The translations under genes were made by a program, and so were the position numbers. The notes below the pieces were generated by a model, which saw nothing but the letters and a program-made list of their open reading frames with translations, had not been told where the DNA came from and searched no databases. Shown here piece by piece: positions 35,775 to 44,709 of a DNA stretch of 64,000 nt; position 1 is the stretch's first letter, and every line of letters starts with the position of its first letter. Source of the stretch: Micromonospora eburnea (GTDB lineage: Bacteria; Actinomycetota; Actinomycetes; Mycobacteriales; Micromonosporaceae); the NCBI RefSeq assembly GCF_900090225.1, contig NZ_FMHY01000002.1:5642001-5706000 (forward strand), in the 5' to 3' direction.

Positions 35775-37298
35775 GTGGTCTCCCGCAATGCCTGGCAGCG
35801 TGGCGTGGTGGCAACCGCGACCGCGGTGCTGGTCGGCGTCGCCGCCGCGGCGCCCGCAGCGCACGCCGAACCCAACAACAACAACTCACGGAAGTTGCGG
35901 GCGGCGGTCACCGCCGACGGCATCATCAAGCACCTCAAGGCCCTCCAGCGGATCGCCGACGAGAACGGTGGTACGCGGGTGGCCGGCTCGCCCGGCTACG
36001 ACCGCTCGGTCGACTATGCCGAAGGGGTGCTCCGCGCGGCCGGATTCCACGTGAGCCGGCAGCCGTTCCAGTACCAGACGTTCATCTCGCACGGTCCCGG
36101 CCTGTTGCAGCGGGTGTCCCCGGCACCGGCCGCCGACCTGCCGAACGTGCTGATGAGCTACTCGGGCAGCGGCGACGTGACCGCGCCGGCCTCCGTGCCG
36201 ACCGGCAGCGCGATGGGCTGCTCGGCGGCGGACTTCGGGCCCACCAACGTCGGCACCATCGTCGTCATCAGCCGGGGTGACTGCGCCTTCGGGGACAAGG
36301 CGACCAACGCCTACCACGCGGGGGCGGCGGCCGCGATCATCTACAACAACACCACCGGCGACCTGAACGGGACGCTGGGCGACACGTTCGCGCTGGACTT
36401 CGTGGCCACGGGCGTCACCCAGGCGCTCGGCGCGCAGCTCGTGTCGCAGGTCGCCAGCGGCCTGACGCTGCGGGTCAAGGCCGACACCTTCCGGGGTACG
36501 GCCACCGCCGAGAACCTCATCGCCGAATCGGACTCGGGTGACCCGAACAACGTGGTGATGGCCGGTGCCCACCTGGACTCGGTCTCCGACGGCGCGGGCA
36601 TCAACGACAACGGCTCGGGCAGCGGCGCCCTGCTGGAGATCGCCACGCAGATGCGCAAGGTCAAGCCGAAGAACAAGGTCCGCTTCGCCCTCTGGGCGGC
36701 CGAGGAGTCCGGCCTGATCGGGTCGGAGTACTACGTCGCGAACCTGTCGGCGGCGGAGCGTAAGAAGATCGCGCTCTACCTGAACTTCGACATGGTCGCC
36801 TCGCCCAACTACGTGCGGTTCGTCTACGACGGCGACAACTCGGCGTTCCCGGTCGGCACCGGGTCCGCTCCCGGGCCGGTCGGCTCGGGCGCCATCGAGC
36901 AGCTCTTCCACGACTACTTCGCCTCGCAGGGGCTGGCCTCGCGGGAGACGCCGTTCTCCGGGCGTAGCGACTACGGGCCGTTCATCGCCGAGGGCGTGGA
37001 CATCCCCTCCGGTGGCCTGTTCACCGGCGCCGAGGGGATCAAGACCGCGGACGAGGCGGCGGTCTTCGGTGGCACCGCGGGCGCGCCCTACGACCCGTGC
37101 TATCACCGGGCGTGCGACAACATCAACAACATCAACAAGCAGGCGCTGGAGGAGATGTCGGACGCGATCGCGCACGCCGTGATCACGTACGCCTTCGACA
37201 CCAGCAGCCTGCGCGCGCCGGTCCGGGGCAACGGTCCGGGTGCCGGCGACAGCGGTGGCGGCGGCCTGCACGACCACGACCACGAGGTCGCGCGGTAA
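35775..37298 (+). CDS. Secreted M28 family aminopeptidase
   Basis: A 507-residue secreted zinc peptidase. A signal peptide spans about residues 1-31 (WQRGVVATATAVLVGVAAAAPAAHA). A PA domain occupies about 130-230. The M28 catalytic core has AGAHLDSVSDGAGINDNGSG (His, Asp), WAAEESGLIGSEYY (Glu pair) and NFDMVASPN, with a C-terminal YHRACDN His. This matches streptomycete-type aminopeptidases that release N-terminal residues outside the cell. The GTG at 35775 is preceded by AGGAGG. The tail is Gly/His/Asp-rich. Confidence 0.92.
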   Translation: MVSRNAWQRGVVATATAVLVGVAAAAPAAHAEPNNNNSRKLRAAVTADGIIKHLKALQRIADENGGTRVAGSPGYDRSVDYAEGVLRAAGFHVSRQPFQYQTFISHGPGLLQRVSPAPAADLPNVLMSYSGSGDVTAPASVPTGSAMGCSAADFGPTNVGTIVVISRGDCAFGDKATNAYHAGAAAAIIYNNTTGDLNGTLGDTFALDFVATGVTQALGAQLVSQVASGLTLRVKADTFRGTATAENLIAESDSGDPNNVVMAGAHLDSVSDGAGINDNGSGSGALLEIATQMRKVKPKNKVRFALWAAEESGLIGSEYYVANLSAAERKKIALYLNFDMVASPNYVRFVYDGDNSAFPVGTGSAPGPVGSGAIEQLFHDYFASQGLASRETPFSGRSDYGPFIAEGVDIPSGGLFTGAEGIKTADEAAVFGGTAGAPYDPCYHRACDNINNINKQALEEMSDAIAHAVITYAFDTSSLRAPVRGNGPGAGDSGGGGLHDHDHEVAR

Positions 37299-37331
37299 CC
37301 GTCCGGCCAACCGGACCGGCACCACACCTGA

Positions 37332-37368
37332 ACAGGCGGGAGGCGACCTCGGGTCGCCTCCCGCCTGT
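37332..37368. terminator. Perfect 17-bp bidirectional terminator
   Basis: ACAGGCGGGAGGCGACC pairs exactly with GGTCGCCTCCCGCCTGT around a TCG loop, between two convergent genes. It should stop transcription from both sides. Confidence 0.85.
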
Positions 37369-37384
37369 CGTGGCGCCCGACAGG

Positions 37385-38395
37385 TCAGTCCCGGTTGCTG
37401 CTGAACGCGGCGTCGAAGGCGGCGGCCGGAGCGTCGAAGGCGAGCCGACGCACGAACCGCACCGCCTCGGGCGCGCCGACCAGGCGGTCCATGCCGGCGT
37501 CCTCCCACTCGATGGAGATCGGGCCGTCGTAGCCGATCGCGTTCAACGCGCGGAAGCAGTCCTCCCACGGCACGTCGCCGTGCCCCGTGGAGACGAAGTC
37601 CCAGCCGCGACGCAGGTCCGCCCAGGGCAGGTGGGAGGAGAGCCGTCCGCGCCGGCCGTCGCCGGTACGCACCTTCGCGTCCTTGCAGTCGACGTGGTAG
37701 ATCCGGTCGGCGAAGTCGAAGATGAAGTTGACCGGGTCCAGGTCCTGCCAGACGAAGTGCGACGGGTCCCAGTTCAGCCCGAACGCGGGCCGGTGGCCGA
37801 TCGCCTCCAGCGCCCGCTTCGTGGTCCAGTAGTCGTACGCGATCTCGCTGGGATGCACCTCGTGGGCGAAGCGCACGCCCACCTCGTCGAACACGTCGAG
37901 GATCGGATTCCACCGGTCGGCGAAGTCCTGGTAACCGCGTTCGATCATGGCCGGCGGGACGGGCGGGAACATCGCCAGGGTGTGCCAGATCGACGAGCCG
38001 GTGAAGCCGACCACCGTCCGCACCCCGAGCTTCGCCGCCGCCCGCGCGGTGTCCTTCATCTCCTCGGCGGCCCGCCGGCGTACGCCCTCCGGCTCGCCGT
38101 CGCCCCAGATCCGGGCCGGCAGAATGTCCTGGTGCCGCTCGTCGATCGGGTGGTCGCAGACCGCCTGTCCGACGAGGTGGTTGGAGATGGCAAAGACCTG
38201 GAGGTTGTGTTTGGCGAGGGTGGCCCGCTTCCGGTCCACGTACGACTCGTCCGCGAGCGCCTTGTCGACCTCGAAGTGGTCACCCCAGCAGGCGATCTCG
38301 AGGCCGTCGTACCCCCACTCGGCGGCGAGCCGGCAGACCTCGTCGAACGGAAGATCGGCCCACTGGCCGGTGAAGAGCGTGATGGGTCGCGCCAT
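37385..38395 (-). CDS. Sugar phosphate isomerase/epimerase (TIM barrel)
   Basis: A 336-residue xylose-isomerase-like TIM-barrel protein. Metal and substrate positions are seen in DGLEIACWGDHF, FAHEVHPSEIAYDY, GLNWDPSHFVWQ, YHVDCKDAKV and ISIEWEDAGMDRL (last Glu about residue 300). The family isomerises or epimerises sugars, inosose or keto-sugars. The ATG at 38395 is the first credible start; a longer ORF upstream is low-complexity. It stands alone, but such enzymes often work with Gfo/Idh/MocA oxidoreductases like the one at 41256-42461. Confidence 0.88.
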   Translation of the reverse strand: MARPITLFTGQWADLPFDEVCRLAAEWGYDGLEIACWGDHFEVDKALADESYVDRKRATLAKHNLQVFAISNHLVGQAVCDHPIDERHQDILPARIWGDGEPEGVRRRAAEEMKDTARAAAKLGVRTVVGFTGSSIWHTLAMFPPVPPAMIERGYQDFADRWNPILDVFDEVGVRFAHEVHPSEIAYDYWTTKRALEAIGHRPAFGLNWDPSHFVWQDLDPVNFIFDFADRIYHVDCKDAKVRTGDGRRGRLSSHLPWADLRRGWDFVSTGHGDVPWEDCFRALNAIGYDGPISIEWEDAGMDRLVGAPEAVRFVRRLAFDAPAAAFDAAFSSNRD

Positions 38396-38905
38396 TGTCC
38401 TTCTCCCCTGTCGTGATGGGGGATTCCGTAGCGGACCGGGGCGAGGGCGACCGGGTGCGGGCGACCTCGCCGGGCACCGGTGGGCGCGGTCGCGCCTACG
38501 CCCGACGGGTTGCGCCTCCCGTCGGATCACCGGCCACCTCGCGGTCGCCGCTCCCAACTCTAGGCGGGATGCGTCCGCTGAAAAAGGGCTAACAAGCCAC
38601 CTGTGCCCGGCTGTCGAACCGGGGGTTCCGCAACATCGGCGGGTGACCGACCGGCCGGACCGACGTCGACGGATCTCCGCTCGGCCAGCGTCCGGCGAGC
38701 GGCCCGGGCGGGCAGGCGTGACCGCCCGGGCCGGCGAAATGTCAGCTGGTGCGGCGCCCACCGACTTTTGCCGGTTTTGATGGCCGCCGCGGGAATTGAC
38801 GCTCAGCGGCCAGCATTGGCTCCAGAAAACCAAGCCCTTGATCATCGTAAATCTTTTGAGTAGGCTGCCCGCATTCGTACATCGAAAATCATGGAGGAGC
38901 CAGGT
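38396..38905. other. Intergenic region with promoter for the secreted protein
   Basis: About 510 bases between divergent genes. No coding sequence is credible. The AT-richer part near 38810-38880 contains the promoter described separately. Confidence 0.5.
38838..38866 (+). promoter_or_regulatory. Sigma-70-type promoter
   Basis: TTGATC (38838-38843), a 17-base spacer and TAGGCT (38861-38866) lie 40 bases before the ATG of the secreted protein gene. The spacing and the actinomycete-type -10 box fit a housekeeping promoter. Confidence 0.6.
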
Positions 38906-39400
38906 ATGCGCACCAGAGGCGGGGGATGGTCATCGGTCGTGCGATTGCTCGCGGCGATTGTCCTGGCACTTGGAGTGGGAGTCGTAGCCCTGGGGCAGGC
39001 GGCCCAAGCAGCGCCCCGGACGGTGTCGGATCACGAATCATCGGAGTTCGGGGTGGCGGCCTGCTACGAGGGATACATCCCGAACAGCAGCCTGTACAGC
39101 GGCAACGTCAGCGTGCACGTGCATGGCTCGGCGTGCACGACCCGATGGGCCCGGATCGTCTGGGACGACAACAACAGCTGCTGCACCCCCCTGTGGGGGA
39201 AGATTGAGCGGCAGGTCAACGGCACGTACGGGTGGCAGACGACCCATTCCAAGACCATCAAGCTCGGCTTCGGCGCCTTCGGCACCCACTACACGGACAC
39301 CGTGCCCTGGGTCCAGTACAGCGATCAGCGCTTCCGCGCCTGCTACTCCTATGGCAGCACCCTGCCCAGCACCTGGACCTGTGGTCCCGCAGTTGGCTGA
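38906..39400 (+). CDS. Secreted DUF2690-like hypothetical protein
   Basis: A 164-residue exported protein. The signal peptide is about residues 1-36 (VVRLLAAIVLALGVGVVALGQAAQAA). The mature part has six Cys and a segment SACTTRWARIVW that recalls DUF2690-type proteins (CxTxWARV). The ATG at 38906 has GGAGGAG upstream; an ATG at 38891 overlaps that ribosome site and is less likely. The function is unknown. Transcript end is marked by the stem-loop at 39471-39509. Confidence 0.75.
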   Translation: MRTRGGGWSSVVRLLAAIVLALGVGVVALGQAAQAAPRTVSDHESSEFGVAACYEGYIPNSSLYSGNVSVHVHGSACTTRWARIVWDDNNSCCTPLWGKIERQVNGTYGWQTTHSKTIKLGFGAFGTHYTDTVPWVQYSDQRFRACYSYGSTLPSTWTCGPAVG

Positions 39401-39470
39401 TGCCGCTCATTCCGCACGCTGATTATCCGCCGGGATAATGCTGAGGAAAATCGAGTGCAATTCTGCCGGC

Positions 39471-39509
39471 GTCGCATGCCGCACCCTTTTGAAGGATGCG
39501 GCACGCGAC
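39471..39509. terminator. Long imperfect stem-loop between convergent genes
   Basis: GTCGC-TGCCGCA-CC pairs with GG-TGCGGCA-GCGAC, with two mismatches and a TTTTGAA loop. A smaller hairpin ATTATCC/GGATAAT is at 39422-39439. Both lie between the secreted protein gene and the polyprenyl synthase gene. Confidence 0.6.
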
Positions 39510-39681
39510 GCCGCTGTCACACAGCCGTTTAATTTCGCGAATGCGGCATGAGTGGTGGCGCGATATCCCGGGGCTTGACGTTCGGGGGTTTCGTGATGAT
39601 ATTCGGCCCTACCGCGCCGTCGGGTGTCCGGACGGGACCCGTTTACCACGCAGGCGTTAACCGGGTGCCCTTCCTTGCACC

Positions 39682-40746
39682 TCAGCGCTGGCGGTGTGCC
39701 GCGCGGGTGGCGAGGTCGGTCAGCGCCGACCGGGCGGGCTCGGTCAGCGGGATGCGGTCCAGCGCGGCGCGGGCCCGGTCGACGCCGGCCTGGATCATCC
39801 GCTCGACCTGCTCCCGCGCTCCGGTCGCCTCGATGATCTCCCGCACCTCGGCCCCGCCGCCGTGGTCCAACTCGGGGTCGCCGACCAGCGCCCGCAGCCG
39901 CGCCCGCCCGGCCGGGCCGGCCGCCTGCCGGGCCAGCGCCATCAGCACCGTCGGCTTGCCCTCGCGCAGGTCGTCCAGGTTGGATTTGCCGGTCACCGCC
40001 GGGTCGCCGAAGACGCCGAGCAGGTCGTCGCGCAGTTGGAAGGCGTCTCCGAGCGGGTCGCCGAAGTCGGCCAACGCCGCCACCGTGTCGGTTTCACCCC
40101 CGGCCAGGACGGCGCCGATCTGCACCGGGCGGGTCACCGTGTAACGGGCGGTCTTCATCCGGGCCACCGTGAGCGCGCTCGCCACCGAGCCGTCGCCGGC
40201 GGCGGCGACCACGTCCAGGTACTCCCCCGCGATCACCTCGGCCCGCATCCGGGCGAAGACCGCGAAACCGCGCCGGACCCGGGCGGGGTCCAGCCCGCAA
40301 CCGTGGAACATCTCCGCCGCCCAGGCGGCGCAGAGGTCGCCGCAGAGCAGGGCGGCATCCCGGCCGTACGACTCCGGGTCGCCACGCCAGCCGGAGCGGG
40401 CGTGCAGGTCGGCGAAGATCCGGTGCACCGAGGGCTGGCCGCGCCGGCGGTCACTGCCGTCGATGATGTCGTCGTGGATCAGGGTGAAGGCGTGGAACAG
40501 CTCCAGTGCCGCCGCGGCGGCCACGATCGGGCCGCCGTCGGGGCCGCCGAAACCTCGCCAGCCCCAGTAGCAGAAGAGCGGCCGCAGCCGCTTGCCACCG
40601 CTGAGGACGAACCGGTGCAGCACCGCATGAAGCGTCCGCGTGCCGTCGTCCGGCCGACCCGGCCGCTCGTGCAGAAACGCGGCGAGCGCGGCGTCGAAGC
40701 GGTCCCGCAGCAGGACCCGGTCGGTCGGTGCGACGGTTAGGGTCAT
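39682..40746 (-). CDS. Polyprenyl diphosphate synthase (GGPP synthase type)
   Basis: A 354-residue all-helical isoprenyl synthase. The first Asp-rich motif is LIHDDIIDGS (DDxxD, about residue 97) and the second is QLRDDLLGVFGD (about residue 238), the variant usual in actinobacterial GGPP synthases. SGGKRLRPLF binds diphosphate. It condenses IPP with an allylic diphosphate to make C15-C20 chains for carotenoids, terpenes or quinones. No terpene cyclase or phytoene gene is adjacent. Its ATG overlaps the stop of a 59-codon ORF (ATGA). Confidence 0.93.
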   Translation of the reverse strand: MTLTVAPTDRVLLRDRFDAALAAFLHERPGRPDDGTRTLHAVLHRFVLSGGKRLRPLFCYWGWRGFGGPDGGPIVAAAAALELFHAFTLIHDDIIDGSDRRRGQPSVHRIFADLHARSGWRGDPESYGRDAALLCGDLCAAWAAEMFHGCGLDPARVRRGFAVFARMRAEVIAGEYLDVVAAAGDGSVASALTVARMKTARYTVTRPVQIGAVLAGGETDTVAALADFGDPLGDAFQLRDDLLGVFGDPAVTGKSNLDDLREGKPTVLMALARQAAGPAGRARLRALVGDPELDHGGGAEVREIIEATGAREQVERMIQAGVDRARAALDRIPLTEPARSALTDLATRAAHRQR

Positions 40747-40922
40747 GGCGCCTCCGGGGCCAGTCCGGCGAAGCCGGCGGCCGGTCCGGTGGACAGCGCG
40801 GCGAGGATGGCCCGCAGCACCAGCGCGGTGGACCGCAGCCGGCCCAGCGCCCCGACCGGCTCTTGCCGGGCGCAGGCGAGACGGGCCAGGTCGAGGCAGG
40901 TCCCGAGCCGACCGATATCCAC
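40743..40922 (-). CDS. Small ORF coupled to the polyprenyl synthase gene, 59 residues
   Basis: From GTG at 40922 the frame encodes a helix-forming peptide (DIGRLGTCLDLARLACARQ ... STALVLRAILAALS) and ends in ATGA at the synthase start. Composition is protein-like and the overlap suggests coupling. The ribosome site is weak and the family is unknown. Confidence 0.45.
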   Translation of the reverse strand: MDIGRLGTCLDLARLACARQEPVGALGRLRSTALVLRAILAALSTGPAAGFAGLAPEAP

Positions 40923-41255
40923 GCTTGAGAATATCCTACCGGCTGCCCCCCCCGTGGACCCACCAGACCGCCCGGTTCCGGCTCGGAGCCGACCCGGACG
41001 GTCCGGCCGGTCGCCCGCGCCACCTCGGCCAGCCCGTCGAGGCGGCGATTGTGGTCGGGTCGGTCCGCCGGTGCGGCCGGGGAATCCCGGTCCGGCCGCA
41101 CCGGGCGGCCGTGCTGGTCGTGCCGTACCGGACGTTCCGGTGGCACGCTCCCCAGGGTCGACCTCGTCCCCACCGCGGGGCGCAACCGCGGTGGGCCCTC
41201 GCCGGCCGGCATCGGGAAGCCTCTCGGGCGACGCCCGGCGGGCGCCGCGTCAGGA
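40923..41255. other. Gap between the sugar operon and the synthase pair
   Basis: About 330 bases. Open frames here continue shadow frames of neighbours and show Arg/Pro/Gly-rich, non-protein-like products. The stretch CTGCCCCCCCCGTGG (near 40947) is a C tract. Nothing else is recognised. Confidence 0.4.
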
Positions 41256-42461
41256 TCAGGCGGCCAGTTCGGCCAGTGCCGGCCCCACCTCCGTCCAGCT
41301 GGCCAGCTCGGCCGAGCGGGTCACCGCGTCGAGCACGAGCTGGACCTGCAACGCGTCGGTGAACGACGGCGCCGGGTCGGTGCCGGTGGCGACCGCCTCG
41401 ACGAAGTCGCGCATCTGGTGGGTGAAGGAGTGCTCGTAGCCGATGATGTGGCCGGGCGGCCACCAGGCCGACATGTACGGGTGCTCCCCCTCGGTCACCA
41501 GGATCCGGGTGAAACCCTGTTCGGCGGCGGGCCGGGCGGCGTCGTAGAACTCCAGCTCGTTGAGGCGTTCCAGGTCGAAGACTAGGGTGCCGAGCGAGCC
41601 GTTGATCTCCACCCGGAGGGCGTTCTTGCGGCCGGTGGCGAACCGGCTCGCCTCGTACGTGGCCAGCGCCCCGCCGTCGAGCCGGGCGACGAAGACCGCC
41701 GCGTCGTCGACGGTGACCGGGCCCGTCGCCCGGCCGTTGCCGTCGGCCTGCGCGGCCAGGCCGCTCGACTCGGCCGGCAGCGGCCGTTCCTTGACGAAGG
41801 TCTCGGTCAGCGCGCTGACCCCGGTGATCCGCTGCCCGGTGACGTACTGGGTGAGATCGATGATGTGCGCGCCGATGTCGCCGAGCGCGCCGGAGCCCGC
41901 CCTGTCCTTCTGCAACCGCCAGACCAGCGGGAACTGCGGGTCGATGATCCAGTCCTGGAGATAGGCCGCGCGCACGTGGCGGATCTCGCCGAGCCGCCCG
42001 TCGGCGACGAACTGCCGCATCATCGCCACCGCGGGCACGCGACGGTAGTTGAACCCGCACATGGCGCGTACGCCGTCGACGCGGGCCGCAGCGGCGGCGG
42101 TCGCCATCAGCCGGGCCTCCTCGACGGTGTTGGCCAGCGGCTTCTCGCACAACACGTGCTTGCCGGCGGCCAGCGCGGCGACCGCGATCTCGCAGTGGCT
42201 GTCTCCCGGCGTGCAGATGTCGACCACGTCGATCTCGTCGGACTCGACGAGTCGTCGCCAGTCCGTGGCGTATCCGTCCCAGCCGAGCCGGTCGGCGGCG
42301 GCGGCCACCCTCGGCTCGTCCCGGCCGCAGATGAGCGCCATCCGCACCCGCGCCGGCAGGTCGTACACCCGATTCACGGTGCGCCACGCCTGGGAGTGCG
42401 CGGCGCCCATGAACGCGTAGCCGACCATGCCGACCCGCAGGACGTTGTCGTGAGTGGACAA
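41256..42461 (-). CDS. Gfo/Idh/MocA family oxidoreductase
   Basis: A 401-residue NAD(P)-dependent oxidoreductase of inositol-dehydrogenase type. The Rossmann loop is GMVGYAFMGAAHSQAW, the CEKPLANTVEEA motif (about residue 104) provides the catalytic Lys, and GDIGAHIIDLTQY (about 190) supplies the conserved Asp/His. The start is TTG at 42461 with GGGGGAG seven bases upstream; the open frame beyond it is an antiphase reading of the previous gene. It is the last gene of the ROK-ABC operon, so its substrate is probably the imported sugar or polyol. Confidence 0.9.
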   Translation of the reverse strand: MSTHDNVLRVGMVGYAFMGAAHSQAWRTVNRVYDLPARVRMALICGRDEPRVAAAADRLGWDGYATDWRRLVESDEIDVVDICTPGDSHCEIAVAALAAGKHVLCEKPLANTVEEARLMATAAAAARVDGVRAMCGFNYRRVPAVAMMRQFVADGRLGEIRHVRAAYLQDWIIDPQFPLVWRLQKDRAGSGALGDIGAHIIDLTQYVTGQRITGVSALTETFVKERPLPAESSGLAAQADGNGRATGPVTVDDAAVFVARLDGGALATYEASRFATGRKNALRVEINGSLGTLVFDLERLNELEFYDAARPAAEQGFTRILVTEGEHPYMSAWWPPGHIIGYEHSFTHQMRDFVEAVATGTDPAPSFTDALQVQLVLDAVTRSAELASWTEVGPALAELAA

Positions 42462-42481
42462 GGTGGGTCTCCCCCGTTGAA

Positions 42482-43534
42482 TCAGAACCCGAGCTTCAGG
42501 TAGTCGCCCGCGTTCTCCTTGGTGATCGTCTCGGAGGCGAGCACGATCTCCTTCGGAACCTGGAGCTCCACCAGGTCGGACATGCCCCGGTTCTGGCCGA
42601 TCAGGCGGGCCAGCGAGATGGCCGAGGAAGCCATCGACGGGCTGTAGGTGACGGTGGCCTTCAGGACGGTGTTGTCGGCCCGGATGTCCTCCATGGCCTT
42701 CTTCGAGCCGGCGCCACCGACCATGAAGAACTCCTTGCGGTTGGCCTGGTTGACGGCGGCGAGAACGCCGATGCCCTGGTCGTCGTCGTGGTTCCAGATC
42801 GCGTCGATCCTCGGCAGCGCCTGGAACAGGCCGGTGGCCTCCTGCTGACCGGAGTCGGCGGTGAACCTGGCCGCCCGGCGGTTGGCGACCTTCAGGCCGT
42901 ACGAGCTGAGGGTGTCGGCGAAGCCCTTCGACCGCTCCTGGGTCAGCTCCAGCTCGTCCATCCCGGCGATCTCCCCGATGACCGGGTTGCTGACCCCCTT
43001 GGCCTTGAGCTGCTCGGCGATGAAGGTGGCGGCGGCCACGCCCATTCCGTAGTTGTCGCCCTTGATCTGGAGCCGGTAGGCCCGCGCGTCGGGGAACGCC
43101 CGGTCCAGGTTGACCACCGGGATGCCGGCCTTCATCGCCTCCAGGCCGAACGCGTTGAGTTCCTTGCCGTCGTGCGGCAGCAGCACGATCACGTCGGGCT
43201 TCTGGGAGAGCAGGGTGGACAGGGCCGCCCGCTGGGCCGCCGCGTCCGCGCCGGCCTCCACGGACTTCAGCTCCACGTCGGAGTACGCCCCGGCCTGCGC
43301 CTTGGCGTTGTTGGTGATCGCGGCGATCCAGCCGTGGTCGGCGCCCGGCGCGGAGAAGCCGATGGTCACCTTCTTGCCGGGCTCGCTGTTGCCGCCGGTC
43401 TCGGCGGCCTTGGTCTGGGCGGCGGTGGGCGCGGTCTCGTTGCTGGTGCAGCCGGCGAGCACGACGCCGGCGGAGAGCGCGGCTCCGCCGAAGAGCAGCC
43501 GGCGGCGCGACAGGTCGCGTCTCTGCGTTGTCAT
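42482..43534 (-). CDS. Sugar ABC transporter substrate-binding lipoprotein
   Basis: A 350-residue periplasmic-binding-type lipoprotein (RbsB-like). The N-terminus has a twin-arginine-like RRRLLFG and a lipobox VLAGC (Cys about residue 29), then a Thr/Ala-rich linker. The two-lobed fold shows ITIGFSAPGADHGW-type opening (VTIGFSAPGADHGW), DVIVLLPHDG, IPVVNLDRAF and IWNHDDDQGIG. It captures a sugar or polyol for the permease and ATPase encoded upstream. It lies 92 nt after the permease gene and 20 nt before the oxidoreductase gene. Confidence 0.92.
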   Translation of the reverse strand: MTTQRRDLSRRRLLFGGAALSAGVVLAGCTSNETAPTAAQTKAAETGGNSEPGKKVTIGFSAPGADHGWIAAITNNAKAQAGAYSDVELKSVEAGADAAAQRAALSTLLSQKPDVIVLLPHDGKELNAFGLEAMKAGIPVVNLDRAFPDARAYRLQIKGDNYGMGVAAATFIAEQLKAKGVSNPVIGEIAGMDELELTQERSKGFADTLSSYGLKVANRRAARFTADSGQQEATGLFQALPRIDAIWNHDDDQGIGVLAAVNQANRKEFFMVGGAGSKKAMEDIRADNTVLKATVTYSPSMASSAISLARLIGQNRGMSDLVELQVPKEIVLASETITKENAGDYLKLGF

Positions 43535-43626
43535 GACGGCCTCCTGGATGTGGTGGTGGGGCGGAAAAGGGTGTGCTGAGCCCGGCCACCGTCGCTGTCG
43601 AGGTGGCCGCCGGTGTCGCGGTGGGA

Positions 43627-44709
43627 TCAGGTGGTGGTGGCCCGGTTACGCCGGAGGAACTGGGTGACGCTGCCGAACTGGACCTGCTGGACCAGGACGG
43701 CGGCGACGATGATGCCGCCCTTGACCATGTTCTGCGCCTCCGTGGAGAGGCCGTTGATGGCGAAGAGGTTGGTGATGGTGGAGAAGATGATCACGCCGAG
43801 CAGGGAGCCCACGATGGTGCCCCGCCCGCCGCTGAGCAGCGTGCCGCCGATGATCGCGGCGGCGATGGCGTCCAGCTCGTAGAGGTTGGCCATCGCCGCC
43901 TGGGCGGAGGTGGCCTGCGAGGTGAGCATGATCGCGGCGATGCCGCAGCAGAGGCCGGAGAGCGCGTAGAGCAGCACGGTGTGCCGGCGTACGTCGATGC
44001 CGGCGAGCCGGGCCGCCTCCGGGTTGCCGCCGACGGCCACCGTACGACGACCGAAGGTGGTGCGGTTGAGCAGCACCCAGCCGGCCGCCACCACCCCGGC
44101 GAGGATGTAGACCAGCAGCGGGATGCCGAGCAGGTTCGTGCTGGCGATGCCGTTGATGAAGGCGTCGTTGGAGACCTGGGTCTGCTTGTCGGAGATCTCG
44201 GCGGCCAGCCCTCGGGCGGCGACCATCATCGCGAGGGTGGCGATGAACGGCACCAGCCGCCCGTACGAGATGAGCAGCCCGTTGACCAGGCCGACACCCA
44301 GCCCGACGGTGAGGGCGCTGAAGATCATCCCGCCGGCGCCGTAGCTCTGGGTGGCGACCGTGGTGCACCAGACCCCGGCGAGCGCGACGATCGCGCCGAC
44401 CGACAGGTCGATGCCGCCGCCGATGATCACGAAGGTCATCCCGACGGTGACCACCCCGACCACCGAGGCCAGCTTGAGGATGGTGAGGGTGTTGCCCCAC
44501 ACCCAACTCGCGTCGCCGTAGAGGTCGGGCCGGGTGAGGATGCCGATGACCACCAGCACCAACAGGGTGGCGAGCAGGCCGAGGTTGCGCCGGGCGCCCT
44601 CGCCCCCGTCACCGTGCCACCAGGACAGCCGCGGCGCGTCGGGCTTCGTGAACTCGGCCGGCAGCCCGGCCGCCCGTTCGTGAGTGGCGGTAGGTGTCGT
44701 CTCGCTCAT
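43627..44709 (-). CDS. Sugar ABC transporter permease (RbsC-like)
   Basis: A 360-residue membrane protein with about nine or ten hydrophobic helices. It includes VIIGGGIDLSVGAIVALAG (about residue 98) and GRGTIVGSLLGVIIFS, signatures of the BPD_transp_2 family. It forms the pore for ribose-, xylose- or inositol-type import. The ATG at 44709 overlaps the ATPase stop (ATGA). A longer frame upstream reads through the ATPase gene in another phase and is rejected. Confidence 0.92.
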   Translation of the reverse strand: MSETTPTATHERAAGLPAEFTKPDAPRLSWWHGDGGEGARRNLGLLATLLVLVVIGILTRPDLYGDASWVWGNTLTILKLASVVGVVTVGMTFVIIGGGIDLSVGAIVALAGVWCTTVATQSYGAGGMIFSALTVGLGVGLVNGLLISYGRLVPFIATLAMMVAARGLAAEISDKQTQVSNDAFINGIASTNLLGIPLLVYILAGVVAAGWVLLNRTTFGRRTVAVGGNPEAARLAGIDVRRHTVLLYALSGLCCGIAAIMLTSQATSAQAAMANLYELDAIAAAIIGGTLLSGGRGTIVGSLLGVIIFSTITNLFAINGLSTEAQNMVKGGIIVAAVLVQQVQFGSVTQFLRRNRATTT

